From NCBI RefSeq assembly GCF_000143415.4, contig NW_003314302.1:1588395-1652394 (forward strand): a stretch of 64,000 bases of DNA, read 5' to 3'. The translations under genes were made by a program, and so were the position numbers. This DNA comes from Selaginella moellendorffii (Eukaryota > Streptophyta > Lycopodiopsida > Selaginellales > Selaginellaceae). The notes under the pieces were generated by a model that made no database searches, was not told the origin of the DNA, and saw only the letters and a list, made by a program, of their open reading frames with translations. Shown in pieces: positions 54,051 to 64,000 of the stretch; the first letter of the stretch is position 1, and each line of letters begins with the position of its first letter.

Positions 54051-54660
54051 TTAGCCCATACCAAGAAAACTACGTAACTTGGCCACTATAGTTGGTGTAG
54101 GCCAATTTTCCACCATAACCACCTTCCTTAGATCTGTCTTGACACCTTTAGATGTCACAATATGGCTTAAATATTCCACCTCCAATTGTGCAAACTCACA
54201 TTTGCTCTTCTTCGCATAAAATTTGCTATCATAGAGTAACAAAAGAACCTTGCGTAAATGCACCTTATGCTCTTCCATATTCTTGCTAAAAACAAGAATA
54301 TTGTCCAAAAAAATCTCCACAAACTCATGAAGATAATGCCCAAATACCTCCACTATTAACCGAGTAAATGTGGCTAATGCATTTGTCAAACCAAATATCA
54401 TAACTGTAAACTCAAAATGTCTGAAGTTTGTGTTGAATGCCATCTTGGAGATAGATGAATCAGCCATTGCAATTTGATGATATCCACTCCTCAAATTAAT
54501 TTTAGTAAACACTCGTGCTTCACTAAGTTTATCTAAGATATCATCCACATATAGCATCGGCATCTTATCCTTCATTGTCTTTTTGTTCAAGGCACGGTAG
54601 TCAATACATATCCATATTGAACTGTTATTTTTCTTCATAAGCAAGACTGGAGCACCAAAG
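54051..54660 (-). pseudogene. gypsy reverse transcriptase region
   Basis: One frame carries WICIDYRALNKKTMKDKMPM, VFTKINLRSGYHQIAM, FTVMIFGLTNALATFTRLI and EIFLDNILVFSKNMEEHKVH. The YxDD box reads FLDN, and the first catalytic Asp (LDLRSGYHQI) reads Asn. The polymerase is therefore catalytically dead. Confidence 0.9.
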
Positions 54661-54754
54661 GAGACTTACTTGGCTAAATAAATCCAAACTCAAATAACTC
54701 CTTAACCTGTTATTGAACTTTTTGCTCCTCCACATAACTTAACCAAAATGGACG

Positions 54755-55279
54755 CTAATAAATTGGCCGCGTCCCCAGCTCCAACATAATCCCATGCTTC
54801 ACACTTCGTAATGGAGGCAACATATGAGGAAGTTCAGATGAAAAAACATCAGAAAACTCATCAAGTACATCCTGTACTATTGCTTCTCCCCCGCACGTGC
54901 CTTGGTCCCCCAAGTCATGAACAAACAACAAGTAACTCGAAAGTGCTTTTCCATTACGACAAGCCTGCTTCAAAGATATAGTGGAGAGCATAACAACTAG
55001 AGGTTGAACTCCCTCTCTAAACCATAGATCTTTAAAGCCATCGTATTCTAGCAAGACATGTTTAATACTCCACTTTATCTCCAGATCCACCTTCACCAAC
55101 CATAGCATCCTAAGAATGAGATCCACATAATGGATATTCACAAGAGAAAAAGTCTCCACAAGTGTGGTTTTGCCAACTAACACTTTTAGCTTCTTTACAC
55201 AAGCATCGAAATGCTGAGCAAAGGTAGTTGCACCTTCCATTGTGTATGGAGGAACTCCATGTGTGACCAGGCCATGCTC
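54755..55279 (-). pseudogene. gypsy protease C-terminal part and linker
   Basis: Encodes VEHGLVTHGVPPYTMEGATT, a protease-like second half (LVGKTTLVETFSLVNIHYVD), and the usual linker to RT (DVLDEFSDVFSSELPHMLPP). It is continuous with the protease start at 57154-57370 once the nested element is ignored. Confidence 0.75.
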
Positions 55280-55284
55280 CACAA

Positions 55285-57148
55285 TGTAAGCGACTAAATT
55301 TTCCAGTCTACTTTAGTCACTTAACCACACCTCTGACCACTTGGAGGAGTCTCATTCGCAACCTCTATAAGTCCAATCCAGGACTTGGGACTTGCTAGCC
55401 CCGAGAATGGCATCCCTACCACTCAACATTTGCACTTGGTCCAAGTGCTCCACGTGTCCGATCCCGTGACCGACACTCAAAGGTACCACCGACATAGCAG
55501 CCCGTTACGCTAAGGCCATGCCCAATCACCTTTGCTACACTGGTAGTCCAATACCATTTGCATCACCGTCTTGGCTCTCCAAGACTAGGCAAACCTTCCA
55601 TGAGTGGTCATCTCAGATCCACTCCTTAGCATCCTTAGGATGCCCACCGACCTGGGGAATCACCTTCCCCAAAGTCCCTTTGTTAGTTCCTACCAAGTCC
55701 CTTTCTGCCCCTGGCCGTGTTTGCCAACACTGCCACTGGATCGAGGCCCACAGGCCCGACCACTAAGTCCCATGGTCCTCTGGGACTTCCTCACCACACA
55801 ACTGTGTCCTTGGTCACTACCCCAGAGGACTGCTCCTCTTCCTTTCCACAGTCTAGGCCTTTGGGACAACATTTCGGAACACCGTGGCCTTACGCGAGCC
55901 ACCTGGGTACTCTCCCCGCCTTTCGCCTTTAGGTGCTCTAGCCATGGGCTTAGAGCGAGGTTCCGTTGAGCCACGCCTGGTATCCAAGTAGGTAGTGCCA
56001 CCCACACTTGGACTGGGAGCATCGGCCAGTCGATCTCCCGGGGGAACTAGAGCCGGCTCTTGAACACTTCACCAAGCTACCCCGCTTGTCGGTCCGTATT
56101 CACTCTAGTCTTGGACTTCCCAGTGGTCAATTCCTCACCCAACACTGGGTCTGGCCTTCCTGGGCCAAACTGGCCTTTCCTGGCCAAACTGGCTCCACTG
56201 CAGTCCTCCCCCTTACTATACTTTTGGAGCTCACCAAACCCCCCAGGGTCTGGAAGACGAACGCTTTGGGCTTTCACCCTCTCAGGCTCCGGACTCGGAC
56301 TCGGACTCGGACTCGGACTCGGACTCGGACTCGGACTCGGATTCGGACTCGGACTCGGGCTCGGGCTCGGTCTCGGCCTCGGCCTCGGTCTCGGTCTCGG
56401 TCCCGATCTCGGTCTCGGTCTCGGTCTCGGTCTCAGTCCCGGTCTCGGTCTCGACTTCGGACTCCATCTCGGACTCCATCTCGGACTCCATCTCGGACTC
56501 CATCTCGGGTCCATCTCGGACTCCATCTCGGACTCCATTTCGGGTCCATCTCGGGTCCACCTCGGACTCCATCTCGGACTCCATCTCGGACTCCATCTCG
56601 GGTCCATCTCGGACTCCATCTCGGACTCCATCTCGGGTCCATCTCGGACTCCACTTCGGACTCCAACTCGGGTCCATCTCGGGTCCACCTCGGACTCCAC
56701 TTCGGACTCCATCTCGGACTCCATCTCGGGTCCATCTCGGACTCCACTTCGGACTTCAACTCGGGTCCATCTCGGACTCCACTTCGGACTCCAACTCGGG
56801 TCCATCTCGGACTCCACTTCGGACTCCAACTCGAGTCCATCTCGGACTCCACTTCGGACTCCAACTCGGGTCCATCTCGGACTCCACTTTGGACTCCAAC
56901 TCGAGTCCATCTCGGACACTCCCACGTGTCATGTGTTGGTCCTTTTGGGTCCCTTTTTGGAGCCTTGCCTTTTGCTCGCTTCGTGCTCGTTCCTCGAGCA
57001 CTTCGTTGGGAGTTCCACTCCCGCTCTTGACTTTTCAAGTCGGAGCTTTTGGTCCAAACGTGTTACGCTCGTTTGGCTCTCGCTTCGGCCACTACCATGT
57101 GGCGCCCTTCCGGCTCCACTTTGGGGCCTAGGGATTTTGTGTCTCACA
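55285..57148. mobile_element. nested 1.86-kb TG...CA element (solo LTR or short non-autonomous retroelement)
   Basis: Lies inside the protease region of the gypsy element and is bounded by the direct repeat CACAA (55280-55284 and 57149-57153). Its ends are TGTAAGCGAC and GTGTCTCACA, i.e. TG...CA on both strands. Together with the 5-bp duplication this is how an LTR integrates. There is no internal pol, no second LTR and no PBS, so a large solo LTR is the simplest reading; a TRIM-like element is possible. It is GC-richer than its host and contains the array at 56285-56925. Long open frames in it are by-products of the repeat. Confidence 0.8.
56285..56925. repeat. hexamer-derived array (CGGACT / CTCGGT / CATCTCGGACTC units)
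   Basis: Starts as about ten nearly perfect CGGACT repeats, shifts to CTCGGT/CTCGGC variants, then to 12-, 15- and 18-bp units of the type CATCTCGGACTC with CATCTCGGGTC variants. All units are multiples of three bases, so no stops arise in several frames; this explains the long open frames on both strands, which read e.g. SRTPSRTPS or VRDGVRDGVRD. They show no other sign of coding. Confidence 0.92.
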
Positions 57149-57153
57149 CACAA

Positions 57154-57370
57154 CAAACTTTGCCAAAACAAAGTTGTTATCTCTCCCACTATCTAGTAAA
57201 ATCCGCATTGGACCACCATGGAACACGCCCTTCAGCATTAAAGCTGATTCATGAGTATCCTCGAACTCCATCTTGTTCCACACACAGTTGAGTTGACGAG
57301 CAACGATCGAAAGCCTCTTCCTCTGACTGGAATGGTCATCTCTGTCATCCTCACATTGCAAAATTTGCAA
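57154..57370 (-). pseudogene. gypsy protease N-terminal part
   Basis: The minus strand reads GGPMRILLDSGRDNNFVLAK. The ILxDSG aspartic protease motif is visible, but the usual GAT is GRD. The frame is cut by the nested element. Confidence 0.7.
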
Positions 57371-57424
57371 CTTTTTAGTATCTAATTTACTGTTAGTAGA
57401 AGATTGACCATTTTTCTTGCTGCT

Positions 57425-58385
57425 TTACTGCTTATTCTTTAGCTGTGGACAATCAGCCTTGTAGTGTCCAAGCTCGCCGCAATGATGACAACCCTGTCTA
57501 TAATTCTTTACAAAGAACTTCTGCTTCATGGACCCCTTTGCATTTGAAGTAGTCACCACCAACTTCAACTTGTGATGCTTGTTTCCATCCTTGTATCCAT
57601 GGCGATCATTACGACAATTCTCGAAAGAAAAACTCCTCGAATGTTTGCAAGACTTGTGCTTGTCATTGTCAAATCGACAAGCCGCATCAAAGAGCTCCTC
57701 CAAACTCTTGATAGGCTGAGAATGATGCAAGTATTGCCGCATGCTCTCACTATGAAGGCCATCAATGAAGTAGGATTTGTTCTGATCTGGATCCTTCGTT
57801 AGAACACGGCTAATCAAGTGAGTAAGTTTCTCAATATAGTCCCTGAGCATCATTTTCCCTTGTTGGAAATGTCAAAGTTCTGTGCAAGCATTCTTCACGT
57901 CGTAGTGAAGGGCAAAATATAAATGCAAAGTAGCCTCAACCTCATCCATGGTAGACATTAGTGGTTTCTTATTTGTAATATGAGACTCCTCAAGCCAATT
58001 CCACCATTGAAGACCCACATCATGCAAAACCATTGGAATAGCCACTAAAGCCTCTACATCTAGAGTTCCCCTAGCTTCTTCACATTGACTAGCCAAGCGA
58101 GACACTCGTCCATACTACCATCACCAGGAAAAGTTGGAATCTAGAGTCGATCTACCAAGGAAGGTTTACTTGGAGCGCTACCATGTTTAGCCTCAAGTGC
58201 CTTAACACGCCCACACATGGTATCCATCATGCCATGCATCTCGTTTTGCATCTCTTGCTGATTTCGATTAAGAGCTCACAGCTCATGAACAACATCTTGA
58301 ATTGTCCAAATCTTCGCAGCTCCATTAGCACCATCGTCGGCACCACCATTGACAATAGGATTCCAGCGTTTAGCTTGGTCAGCCA
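57425..58385 (-). pseudogene. gypsy gag with CCHC zinc knuckle
   Basis: Includes MVLHDVGLQWWNWLEESHIT, EVEATLHLYFALHYDVKNA, and after a frame change DYIEKLTHLISRVLTKDPDQ, SYFIDGLHSESMRQYLHH and the knuckle CHHCGELGHYKADCPQ (CX2CX4HX4C). Broken by frame changes and stops. Confidence 0.85.
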
Positions 58386-58397
58386 TTGCAACCAATT

Positions 58398-58409
58398 GCT
58401 CTAATACCA
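58398..58409 (-). other. primer-binding site (initiator Met tRNA)
   Basis: Minus-strand TGGTATTAGAGC, one mismatch from the standard TGGTATCAGAGC complementary to the 3' end of tRNA-iMet, one base inside the 5' LTR. Confidence 0.85.
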
Positions 58410-58410
58410 A

Positions 58411-58643
58411 TGTTATGATCCGGCGCAAAAAAACAGAAATCTAATTACCCTAGACTATGCTACGCCACCTCTTGAAGTTCTTTACCACCCAACTACCCCC
58501 GAGCTACCTCAAAAGCTCCACTATGCCACCGCTCCATTGTGAGCCCTAGGGTAAGTTAAGTCCCTTACCCTAACATGCCTTAATATACCCTTGAGCCTCC
58601 TTTTGACTGACATTGACCATGTGGTCAAAGCTGGTGTCTAATA
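58411..58643 (-). repeat. 5' LTR of the gypsy element
   Basis: Begins TGTTATGATC and ends GTGTCTAATA on the plus strand; 233 bp. It is clearly homologous to 51935-52147 throughout but with many substitutions, so the insertion is not recent. Confidence 0.88.
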
Positions 58644-58648
58644 TGTAG

Positions 58649-59690
58649 GGCATGGAATTCCAGGGCATTCTCCATAGCTGGTGCTCTACTTCTCAATTTC
58701 TTCAAATCCAGGGCTATCACATGCATGAAAGTGAACTTTTAGTGATAATTGATCAATAGATGTCGATGTGAGTCTTTCTTCCTGAGCTTACAGTGGTAGA
58801 GTGCTGTTGGCTTTGCTGGCAACTCCCTTCTCTCCTCCTGGGAAGCTATTTCATTTTCTTGCTTTGAAAAGGGGTACAAAGGTAGTGACCCTACTCTTTC
58901 TCCTCTCCTTTATATCACTATACATGTCCATCTATACATTTATATTGTACCATTTTGGTGACTCACTGCAAATAAAAAAGTCAATGATGAAGAAGAATCC
59001 ATTTTCCAAAAGCATATATCCAACTGAGGATTAAATCTAGAAGTCTGTTGTCTCAAGCTCCCAAACAAAAATGCAAAGAAAAACAAACATACATTGCTAC
59101 TCACAAAAAGAAATGCAAATCACCATGAGTTGGGTTGAAATCCAAGCATCACCTATCATAAGTGGTAGATCCCAATACTAAAAGAATTGAGCACTTCAGC
59201 AGACATTCAGTAGGAATCCAACACTACTTGGACATCCTGAACACCAAATGAACCATCATTTATAGCCTATTGTCAACGAAGGTAATGCTGAGGACTAGTT
59301 GCTTGAACCCCACCCAAGCCATAGTGCAAGAAAACAAACAAACAAGACCAAATGAGGCCACATAATCAACATAGGCAATGCAAAGCACATCATAAGTGAT
59401 TTGAAAACATACTAACATAGATCTTAATCCTCACCTTAGACACTAGCTACATGGAAAATGAAGACTTTACCTCACCAAGTGACACTAACTTGTGCAAAGA
59501 TTTACCTCCCAAAATATGCAAACGAGATGGGGCTTTCCAGGGAGACTACTAGCAAGCACATGCTTGAACTTGAGTTGGGGCAAGATCGTAAATGAAAAAT
59601 ATTTCTAACAAAGACCAGCATTAGTTGTAATGGAAAAGAGAACAAAATGAAACAATATGTAACAAACCTAGAAGAAAAAAAAGAGTTGGA
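58649..59690. other. intergenic/retroelement debris
   Basis: No gene was recognised. A plus-strand frame at 58801-59034 shows only hydrophobic low-complexity sequence. Confidence 0.4.
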
Positions 59691-59838
59691 AAAAATACCT
59701 CTTTAGATGTGTGGCATTGATTGGATTTGGCAACTTACGACCTGAGCACTCCACAAGATGGTACAAGTTCGTACCTACCACACCAAGTACCTAATATGGA
59801 CCAATCCATGGTGGTTGAAATTTTGCCAAATGAGCAAT
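59690..59838 (-). pseudogene. integrase C-terminal fragment of another gypsy element
   Basis: The minus strand reads AKFQPPWIGPY-stop-VLGVVGTNLYHLVE and CSGRKLPNPINATHLKRYF. This resembles the C-terminal domain of gypsy integrases (PRWIGPYRV...GRxLPRPVNxxHLKRYF). It abuts the next element at 59839. Confidence 0.65.
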
Positions 59839-61133
59839 TGTAGCATCCAGCCAGTTTGTCACGAATGTGACTTCGGGTATCAAAAGATGCTTGTCAGCTA
59901 GTTCTTACAAGCACTCTCTCCTTACTGCTATGACGGTAGGAGGTCAGTATTGTTGGTTCCCTTTATGGTCTCCACTTAAGCTAGTTGAGAAATTGGTCAT
60001 CATATGTACACTTGACCAAATGAGCATAAGAAAAGAATTCTTAAATGCTATTAGTCAAGCATACTTGATCTGATTAAAGAAACTCATTTGTTGACTTGCA
60101 CTTGCTAGTGTTGAGAACCCTCACGATATTGAAACTAACCCCTTAATATCGTTATATGATATTTTATTGTATCCGCCAGACACTCTCACTATCATGCTCT
60201 ATATGTTAGTTTTGTTCCAGATCCATATGTTATTTATATTAAGTGTTTAGATTTGTCTAAGAGGCATATCTATGGAATGTAGAGAGTGTTTTGAACCCTA
60301 TGGTGTTATTTTTGCTTCCAGATTTGTGATTTAGTGCCATTCCATATTTAGTCACACTTGTCCTAGAGACTAACTCCTGGTACTAAGGGAGGCTTGGGGT
60401 GAAAGCCTAAAGCATGTGTTCTTCATGGGGGGTTCTAGAGGGTTACAAATGAATAATAGGGGTAGTGGTTGGAATGCATGTCTGACCACTTGAGACATTA
60501 GTTTGGCTTTTGCTGAGCTGTGTCACTCCTTGTTCTATGTTCGGCTTGGGTCTAAGCCCAAGCTCCACGCTGCTTTAGTCGGTGGGGTACCCCCTTCTTG
60601 TGTTAGGCCACTAGTATGCCTAAATCATGCCAAACACCATTTAGCATGCAAGTGTTGGATATGGGGAGTCAGTGCTTGTGGGATTATAAGTGTATTAGAC
60701 CTTCATTTTATAGCATAATAAGGTTGGAATTCAACTCCAAATTCAGGTGCACTATATTTGGTATCAAAGGAATTGTTTCAGTGATTCCTATCCAACTTTT
60801 GTCTGATTTTCTGACTTAAGTTGCATATGCAAAGACTTTTTTAATGGATCCAAAGTGACCTATGTAGGATTAGCTTGGTTGCACCATTCAGTAACAACAT
60901 TGTATGTATGTTCAATTATTGATAAAGGCATGTATATAGCTAAGATGGTGAAAAGGAACTGTGTTGATAATGCTGAAACCTCTAGGCAAGCAAATCAATA
61001 GGAGGAAACTTTTGCTAGAGATGCTATAGAAGAGGTTGAGGTTGAGTTAGAAGAGGAAGAGCCAGATGTTGCAACATTGTAGTGTATGGCTTAAGAAGTT
61101 GAGATTAAGAATTTACGAAGGGAAGTTTTCAAA

Positions 61134-61990
61134 TTGAAGAAGGAGAATAAAAAGAGGAAGAAAAAGATTAGGCTAACTAAACATAAGCAATTGAACTCCT
61201 CTTCAAGTTTTGAGGACGATGAAGTTTTGCAATCACCCTCAGTTGCATGGGTTTCAAAGTTCAAGCCTCCAAAACCACCAAATTTCAGAGGCATGCGAGA
61301 CTATCAGGTTTTGGAAGACTGGGTCCATGATATGAAAAATTATTTTATAGCAGCAGATATAGATGATCATATGAAAGTTGCGTATGCATAATCCTTTCTC
61401 ATCGATTATGCCAAAACTTAATGGCGCTAGGTGTGCGCTGAAAAAGGGCAGACTAGAAGTTGGACCAAGATGCAGTCTCATATCCATAAAGAATACTTGC
61501 TAGATGATATTGGTATAAGACTTCATGCAGAGCTGCGGCAGTTAAAGTAGCAAGGGGACCTATACATTACATTAATGCGTTTACTCAGAAGCACATTATA
61601 ATTGCAAATATGAGTGACAAAAGTCCTCGAAGTTGTTTCTTGGAAGGTTTAAATTCACTTTCTCACAATGAGATTTTGAAGTTCATATCCAAGTGGAAAG
61701 AAAGAGTGGACTTGGTAATGTTGAAGATACCAAATTTTTAGATAATGTTTGGTTGGATTTCTTCAACAAATATGTCAAAGGGATTTATGATGCTAGACAA
61801 AATTGTATCATATTGAGGTCAGAAAGATGTCCCGATGTGTCCTTTCAATTGCAAAAGCATTCCTCAAAGAATTGGGATATTAAGTTCTTAACTACGAGAG
61901 TTGCTAAAAAAGTAGTTGTGAGGGGATGTTGGACCTTTTGGGTTCAAGTGATGGAAGCTGAGGGTGATGGTAACTCAGTTAAATAGGGCT
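61134..61990 (+). pseudogene. gag-like region of the plus-strand gypsy element
   Basis: A Lys-rich start (MKKENKKRKKKIRL), then PPKPPNFRGMRDYQVLEDW and NYFIAADIDDHMKVAYA, typical of the retrotransposon gag domain, followed by stops and frame changes. No CCHC knuckle was found. Confidence 0.65.
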
Positions 61991-62639
61991 TTTATTCACT
62001 AGAAAAACCAACTTTGGGCTGAGTTTTGTTAAGGCACAAAACTAGCAAAGAGCCATGACAAAAAGTTTCATTGTGCATGAAACCAACAAACAACAACAAG
62101 GGGGGTCTTCACGTGGAGGTACTTTGTAGAAAACTGGTCGCAGACTTTTATCTCAAGCCATGGTCTTGAGTAGAGCCAGGAGAAAGATGATGGGAGCTCC
62201 AAGGGCTCAGTCTTGAGAGTGGAGTTACTGAAGAACTTATCTCTCTTGATCCCTAAATGGAGAAACTCTAGGTGCCAAGGGGTCAGTCTTGAGAGGGGAG
62301 TTGCTCACAAGCTTGATGGCCCATGTTGTTGCAATTGTGGAATCTGGAACCATCTGTCCATTGGCGTCCACAATCACTCGTGAGTACTTGCCTCTTTTGA
62401 TCCCCTCAAAGGGCATGCCTTACACCATCTTCTCCCTTGTCGAGTCTTTGAACTGAAGTGTATCTAACCATGGGGATTTCTTGAAACCTTGATGGTGACT
62501 CAATGCAAATTGGTGATAGGGTTGATCTTGTACCAAAGGAGATATTGGAGTTGTTGGTGTGGAATCAAGATATCTTTCGGAAGGATTTGCCACTAAGGCT
62601 ACCTCTTAGCTATGAGGTTGATTATTGAATTGAGGTTGT

Positions 62640-63960
62640 TTCGGGTTCTAAACCACCTACAAAAGCTCTATATTGTTTGAACATCAAAGAGATAGTTGAT
62701 CTCAAGAAACAATTCAAGGAGCTTCTTAACAAAGGTCATATTCGACCAAGCAAGTCAACTTATAGAGTACTAGTCTTTTTTGTTATGAAAAAGGATGGTA
62801 CTATGAGGATGTGTATTGATTATTAGGCTTTTAACAAAATCATAGTCAAAAACAGTTATCCATTGCCTCGTATTGATGACTTGTTTGACAAACTCTTAAA
62901 GGCTAAGTATTTTACATGACTTGATTTGCAGCCTAGGTATCATCAGATATGGGTGGTAGATCAGGATGTGGAGAAAACAACCCTTAAGTCTCGGTACAGA
63001 TCCTATGAGTTCCTTGTTATGCCGTTTAAGTTATGTAATGCTCCAGCAACATTCAACACGATGATGGATAGAATATTCAAATACTATTTGGACACATTTG
63101 TTATCCTATATATTGATGATGTTCTAGTTTTTAGTGAAACATTGGAGGATCATTTGAAACACTTAGAGCTGGTATTTCAGAAGTTGTATGAACACAAACT
63201 ATATGCTAAAGAAAGTAAATGTGCTTTTGGACAATTGCATGTCAACTTTTTTGGACATATAGTTGGTGGTGGCGTAATTGAGGTGGATCCAAAGAAGGTG
63301 GAAGTAGTGAAGTCCTAGGAAGTCCCAACCACAATTTTAGATGTTCCTTTCTTTCTCAGTTTGGCATGATTTTATCACAAGTTTGTTCGCAATTTTGCAA
63401 GAATTGCTCTTTCATTGACTGAGTTAATGAAGAGTAGTATAGCATTTCATTGGACACTAGCTTGTCAGTGTGTTTTTGCATAATTGAATGAGATCTTGAC
63501 TATGGTTCTTGTTCTCAAGATCCCAGATCTTGATAAACCCTTCAAAGTGTATTATGATGTGTCTAGCTATGTTATTGGTATCGTGTTGTAGAAAGATTAT
63601 GACAAAGTGGTTGGTGTTAACCTAAGGCAATATAATTGTCTTGTTGTGTTCTATTCCAAGAAATTGAATAAAACCTAACGAAGATAGCTTACGCATAAGA
63701 AAGAAATGTTTGCTCTAGTGTCAGTGTTAGAACATTGGAGACACTATTTGGGTGGACATACCAAAGTTTATATGGATAATAACACACTTAGCTACTTTGC
63801 TACATAGCCAAAGCTTATGCCAAAGCAAATTTGTTGGCAAGAGAAGCTTGCTAAATTTGATACTGAAATCATCTATAAACCTGGTAAAGACAATATTGTT
63901 CCAGATGCATTGAGTTATCAAGCTCAATTTCAGGCAATATCAACAATCAGTTCAGACTAG
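62640..63960 (+). pseudogene. reverse transcriptase and RNase H of the plus-strand gypsy element
   Basis: In order: LKKQFKELLNKGHIRPSKST, VMKKDGTMRMCIDY-stop, [20 protein letters not shown], then an open 130-codon stretch (62926-63318) with YEFLVMPFKLCNAPATFNTM and VILYIDDVLVFSETLEDH. The YIDD active site is intact. RNase H follows: KPFKVYYDVSSYVIGIVL, KKEMFALVSVLEHWRHYLGG, VYMDNNTLSYFAT-stop and YKPGKDNIVPDALSY. At least six in-frame stops make it inactive. Confidence 0.88.
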
Positions 63961-64000
63961 TTAGAGAATGTTCAAATGAAGCGCTGGGGAAGTACCATGA

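Larger units (their letters stand above)
51930..58648 (-). mobile_element. Ty3/gypsy LTR retrotransposon, near full length, inactive
   Basis: The element runs from 51935 to 58643 and is flanked by a perfect 5-bp target duplication TGTAG (51930-51934 and 58644-58648). It lies on the minus strand: 5' LTR on the right, then primer-binding site, gag with CCHC knuckle, protease, reverse transcriptase, RNase H and integrase, and the 3' LTR on the left. The order PR-RT-RH-IN marks Ty3/gypsy. Coding regions are broken by stops, and catalytic aspartates are changed to Asn in RT and RNase H. A second element is nested at 55285-57148. No chromodomain was recognised after the integrase. Confidence 0.93.
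59839..64000 (+). mobile_element. Ty3/gypsy retrotransposon, 5' part, runs off the window
   Basis: A probable 5' LTR (59839 to about 60755) starts TGTAGCATCC. A primer-binding site, TGGTATCAAAGG, follows at 60759-60770 (compare TGGTATCAGAGC). The gag-like region includes PKPPNFRGMRDYQVLEDWVH (about 61266-61330), and pol begins near 62620. Reading frames are interrupted by many stops. The 3' end and right LTR lie beyond 64000. Confidence 0.75.

Noticed and set aside
56008-57196. Long open frames (340, 378, 282 and 201 codons) on both strands
   Set aside because: They exist only because the repeat units are multiples of three without stops; the translated products are low-complexity SRTPS or VRDG runs, and the region lies inside a TG...CA element.
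1-64000. CRISPR arrays, bacterial operons, Shine-Dalgarno sites
   Set aside because: The window is eukaryotic plant DNA; no regularly spaced repeats with unique spacers are present.
1-64000. tRNA, rRNA or snRNA genes
   Set aside because: I found no convincing A/B boxes with a foldable cloverleaf and no rRNA-like sequence by eye; a tRNAscan or Rfam search would be needed to exclude them.

Overview
The window looks like nuclear DNA of a land plant, most probably the lycophyte Selaginella (S. moellendorffii or a close relative). The evidence is a set of plant-only genes (DRP5B/ARC5 plastid-division dynamin, PPR protein, CYP78-type P450, Dof-like finger, plant AdoMet decarboxylase with its uORF pair), very short introns (about 50-70 bp) with standard GT-AG and one clear GC-AG intron, intronless PPR and acyl-AMP ligase genes, and compact gene islands separated by AT-rich retrotransposon debris. 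The species is inferred from style, not proven. There is one 100-N assembly gap at 1249-1348.

Layout. 1-9.2 kb is AT-rich, gene-poor and degenerate: a stray 3' end of a photolyase gene, two diverged copies of a ~1.4 kb segment (3025-4490 and 8232-9690), and a decayed Ty3/gypsy pol on the minus strand between them. 9.2-21 kb is a gene island: a small acidic orphan gene, a complete 14-exon (6-4) photolyase head-to-head with a 1064-aa PPR gene (77 bp between start codons), a broken GDSL esterase, an S-adenosylmethionine decarboxylase gene with a fully legible leader (tiny uORF overlapping a conserved polyamine-type uORF by one base, and three leader introns), and a receptor-like cytoplasmic kinase with an altered catalytic loop.

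21-35 kb holds ill-defined coding signals at 22.8-23.7 kb, the DRP5B/ARC5 gene (minus), an AT-rich stretch with a 324-bp tandem duplication, an intronless P-loop NTPase/putative nuclease gene of the kind seen in RHS/Crinkler-type effectors, COX11 and a CYP78-like P450. 35-47.6 kb is a rearranged duplication block: three nearly identical Dof-like genes with a lengthened zinc finger, fragments of P450s, a coiled-coil tail-anchored protein gene and its truncated copy, PPR and LRR fragments, and a MITE family. 47.7-51.1 kb holds a DUF4535 micro-protein, a membrane/coiled-coil protein and a fatty acyl-AMP-ligase-like gene.

51.9-64 kb is retrotransposon territory: a 6.7 kb Ty3/gypsy element (minus strand) with both LTRs, 5-bp TSD, initiator-Met PBS and all pol domains but mutated catalytic residues; a 1.86 kb TG...CA element nested in its protease region with its own 5-bp TSD and a remarkable hexamer-derived array; then a second gypsy element (plus strand) that runs off the end.

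The genes do not form a common pathway. The best candidates for something little described are the NTPase/nuclease gene at 29.3-31.1 kb and the long-finger Dof-like triplet. All statements rest on reading the sequence and family knowledge; no database search was run.
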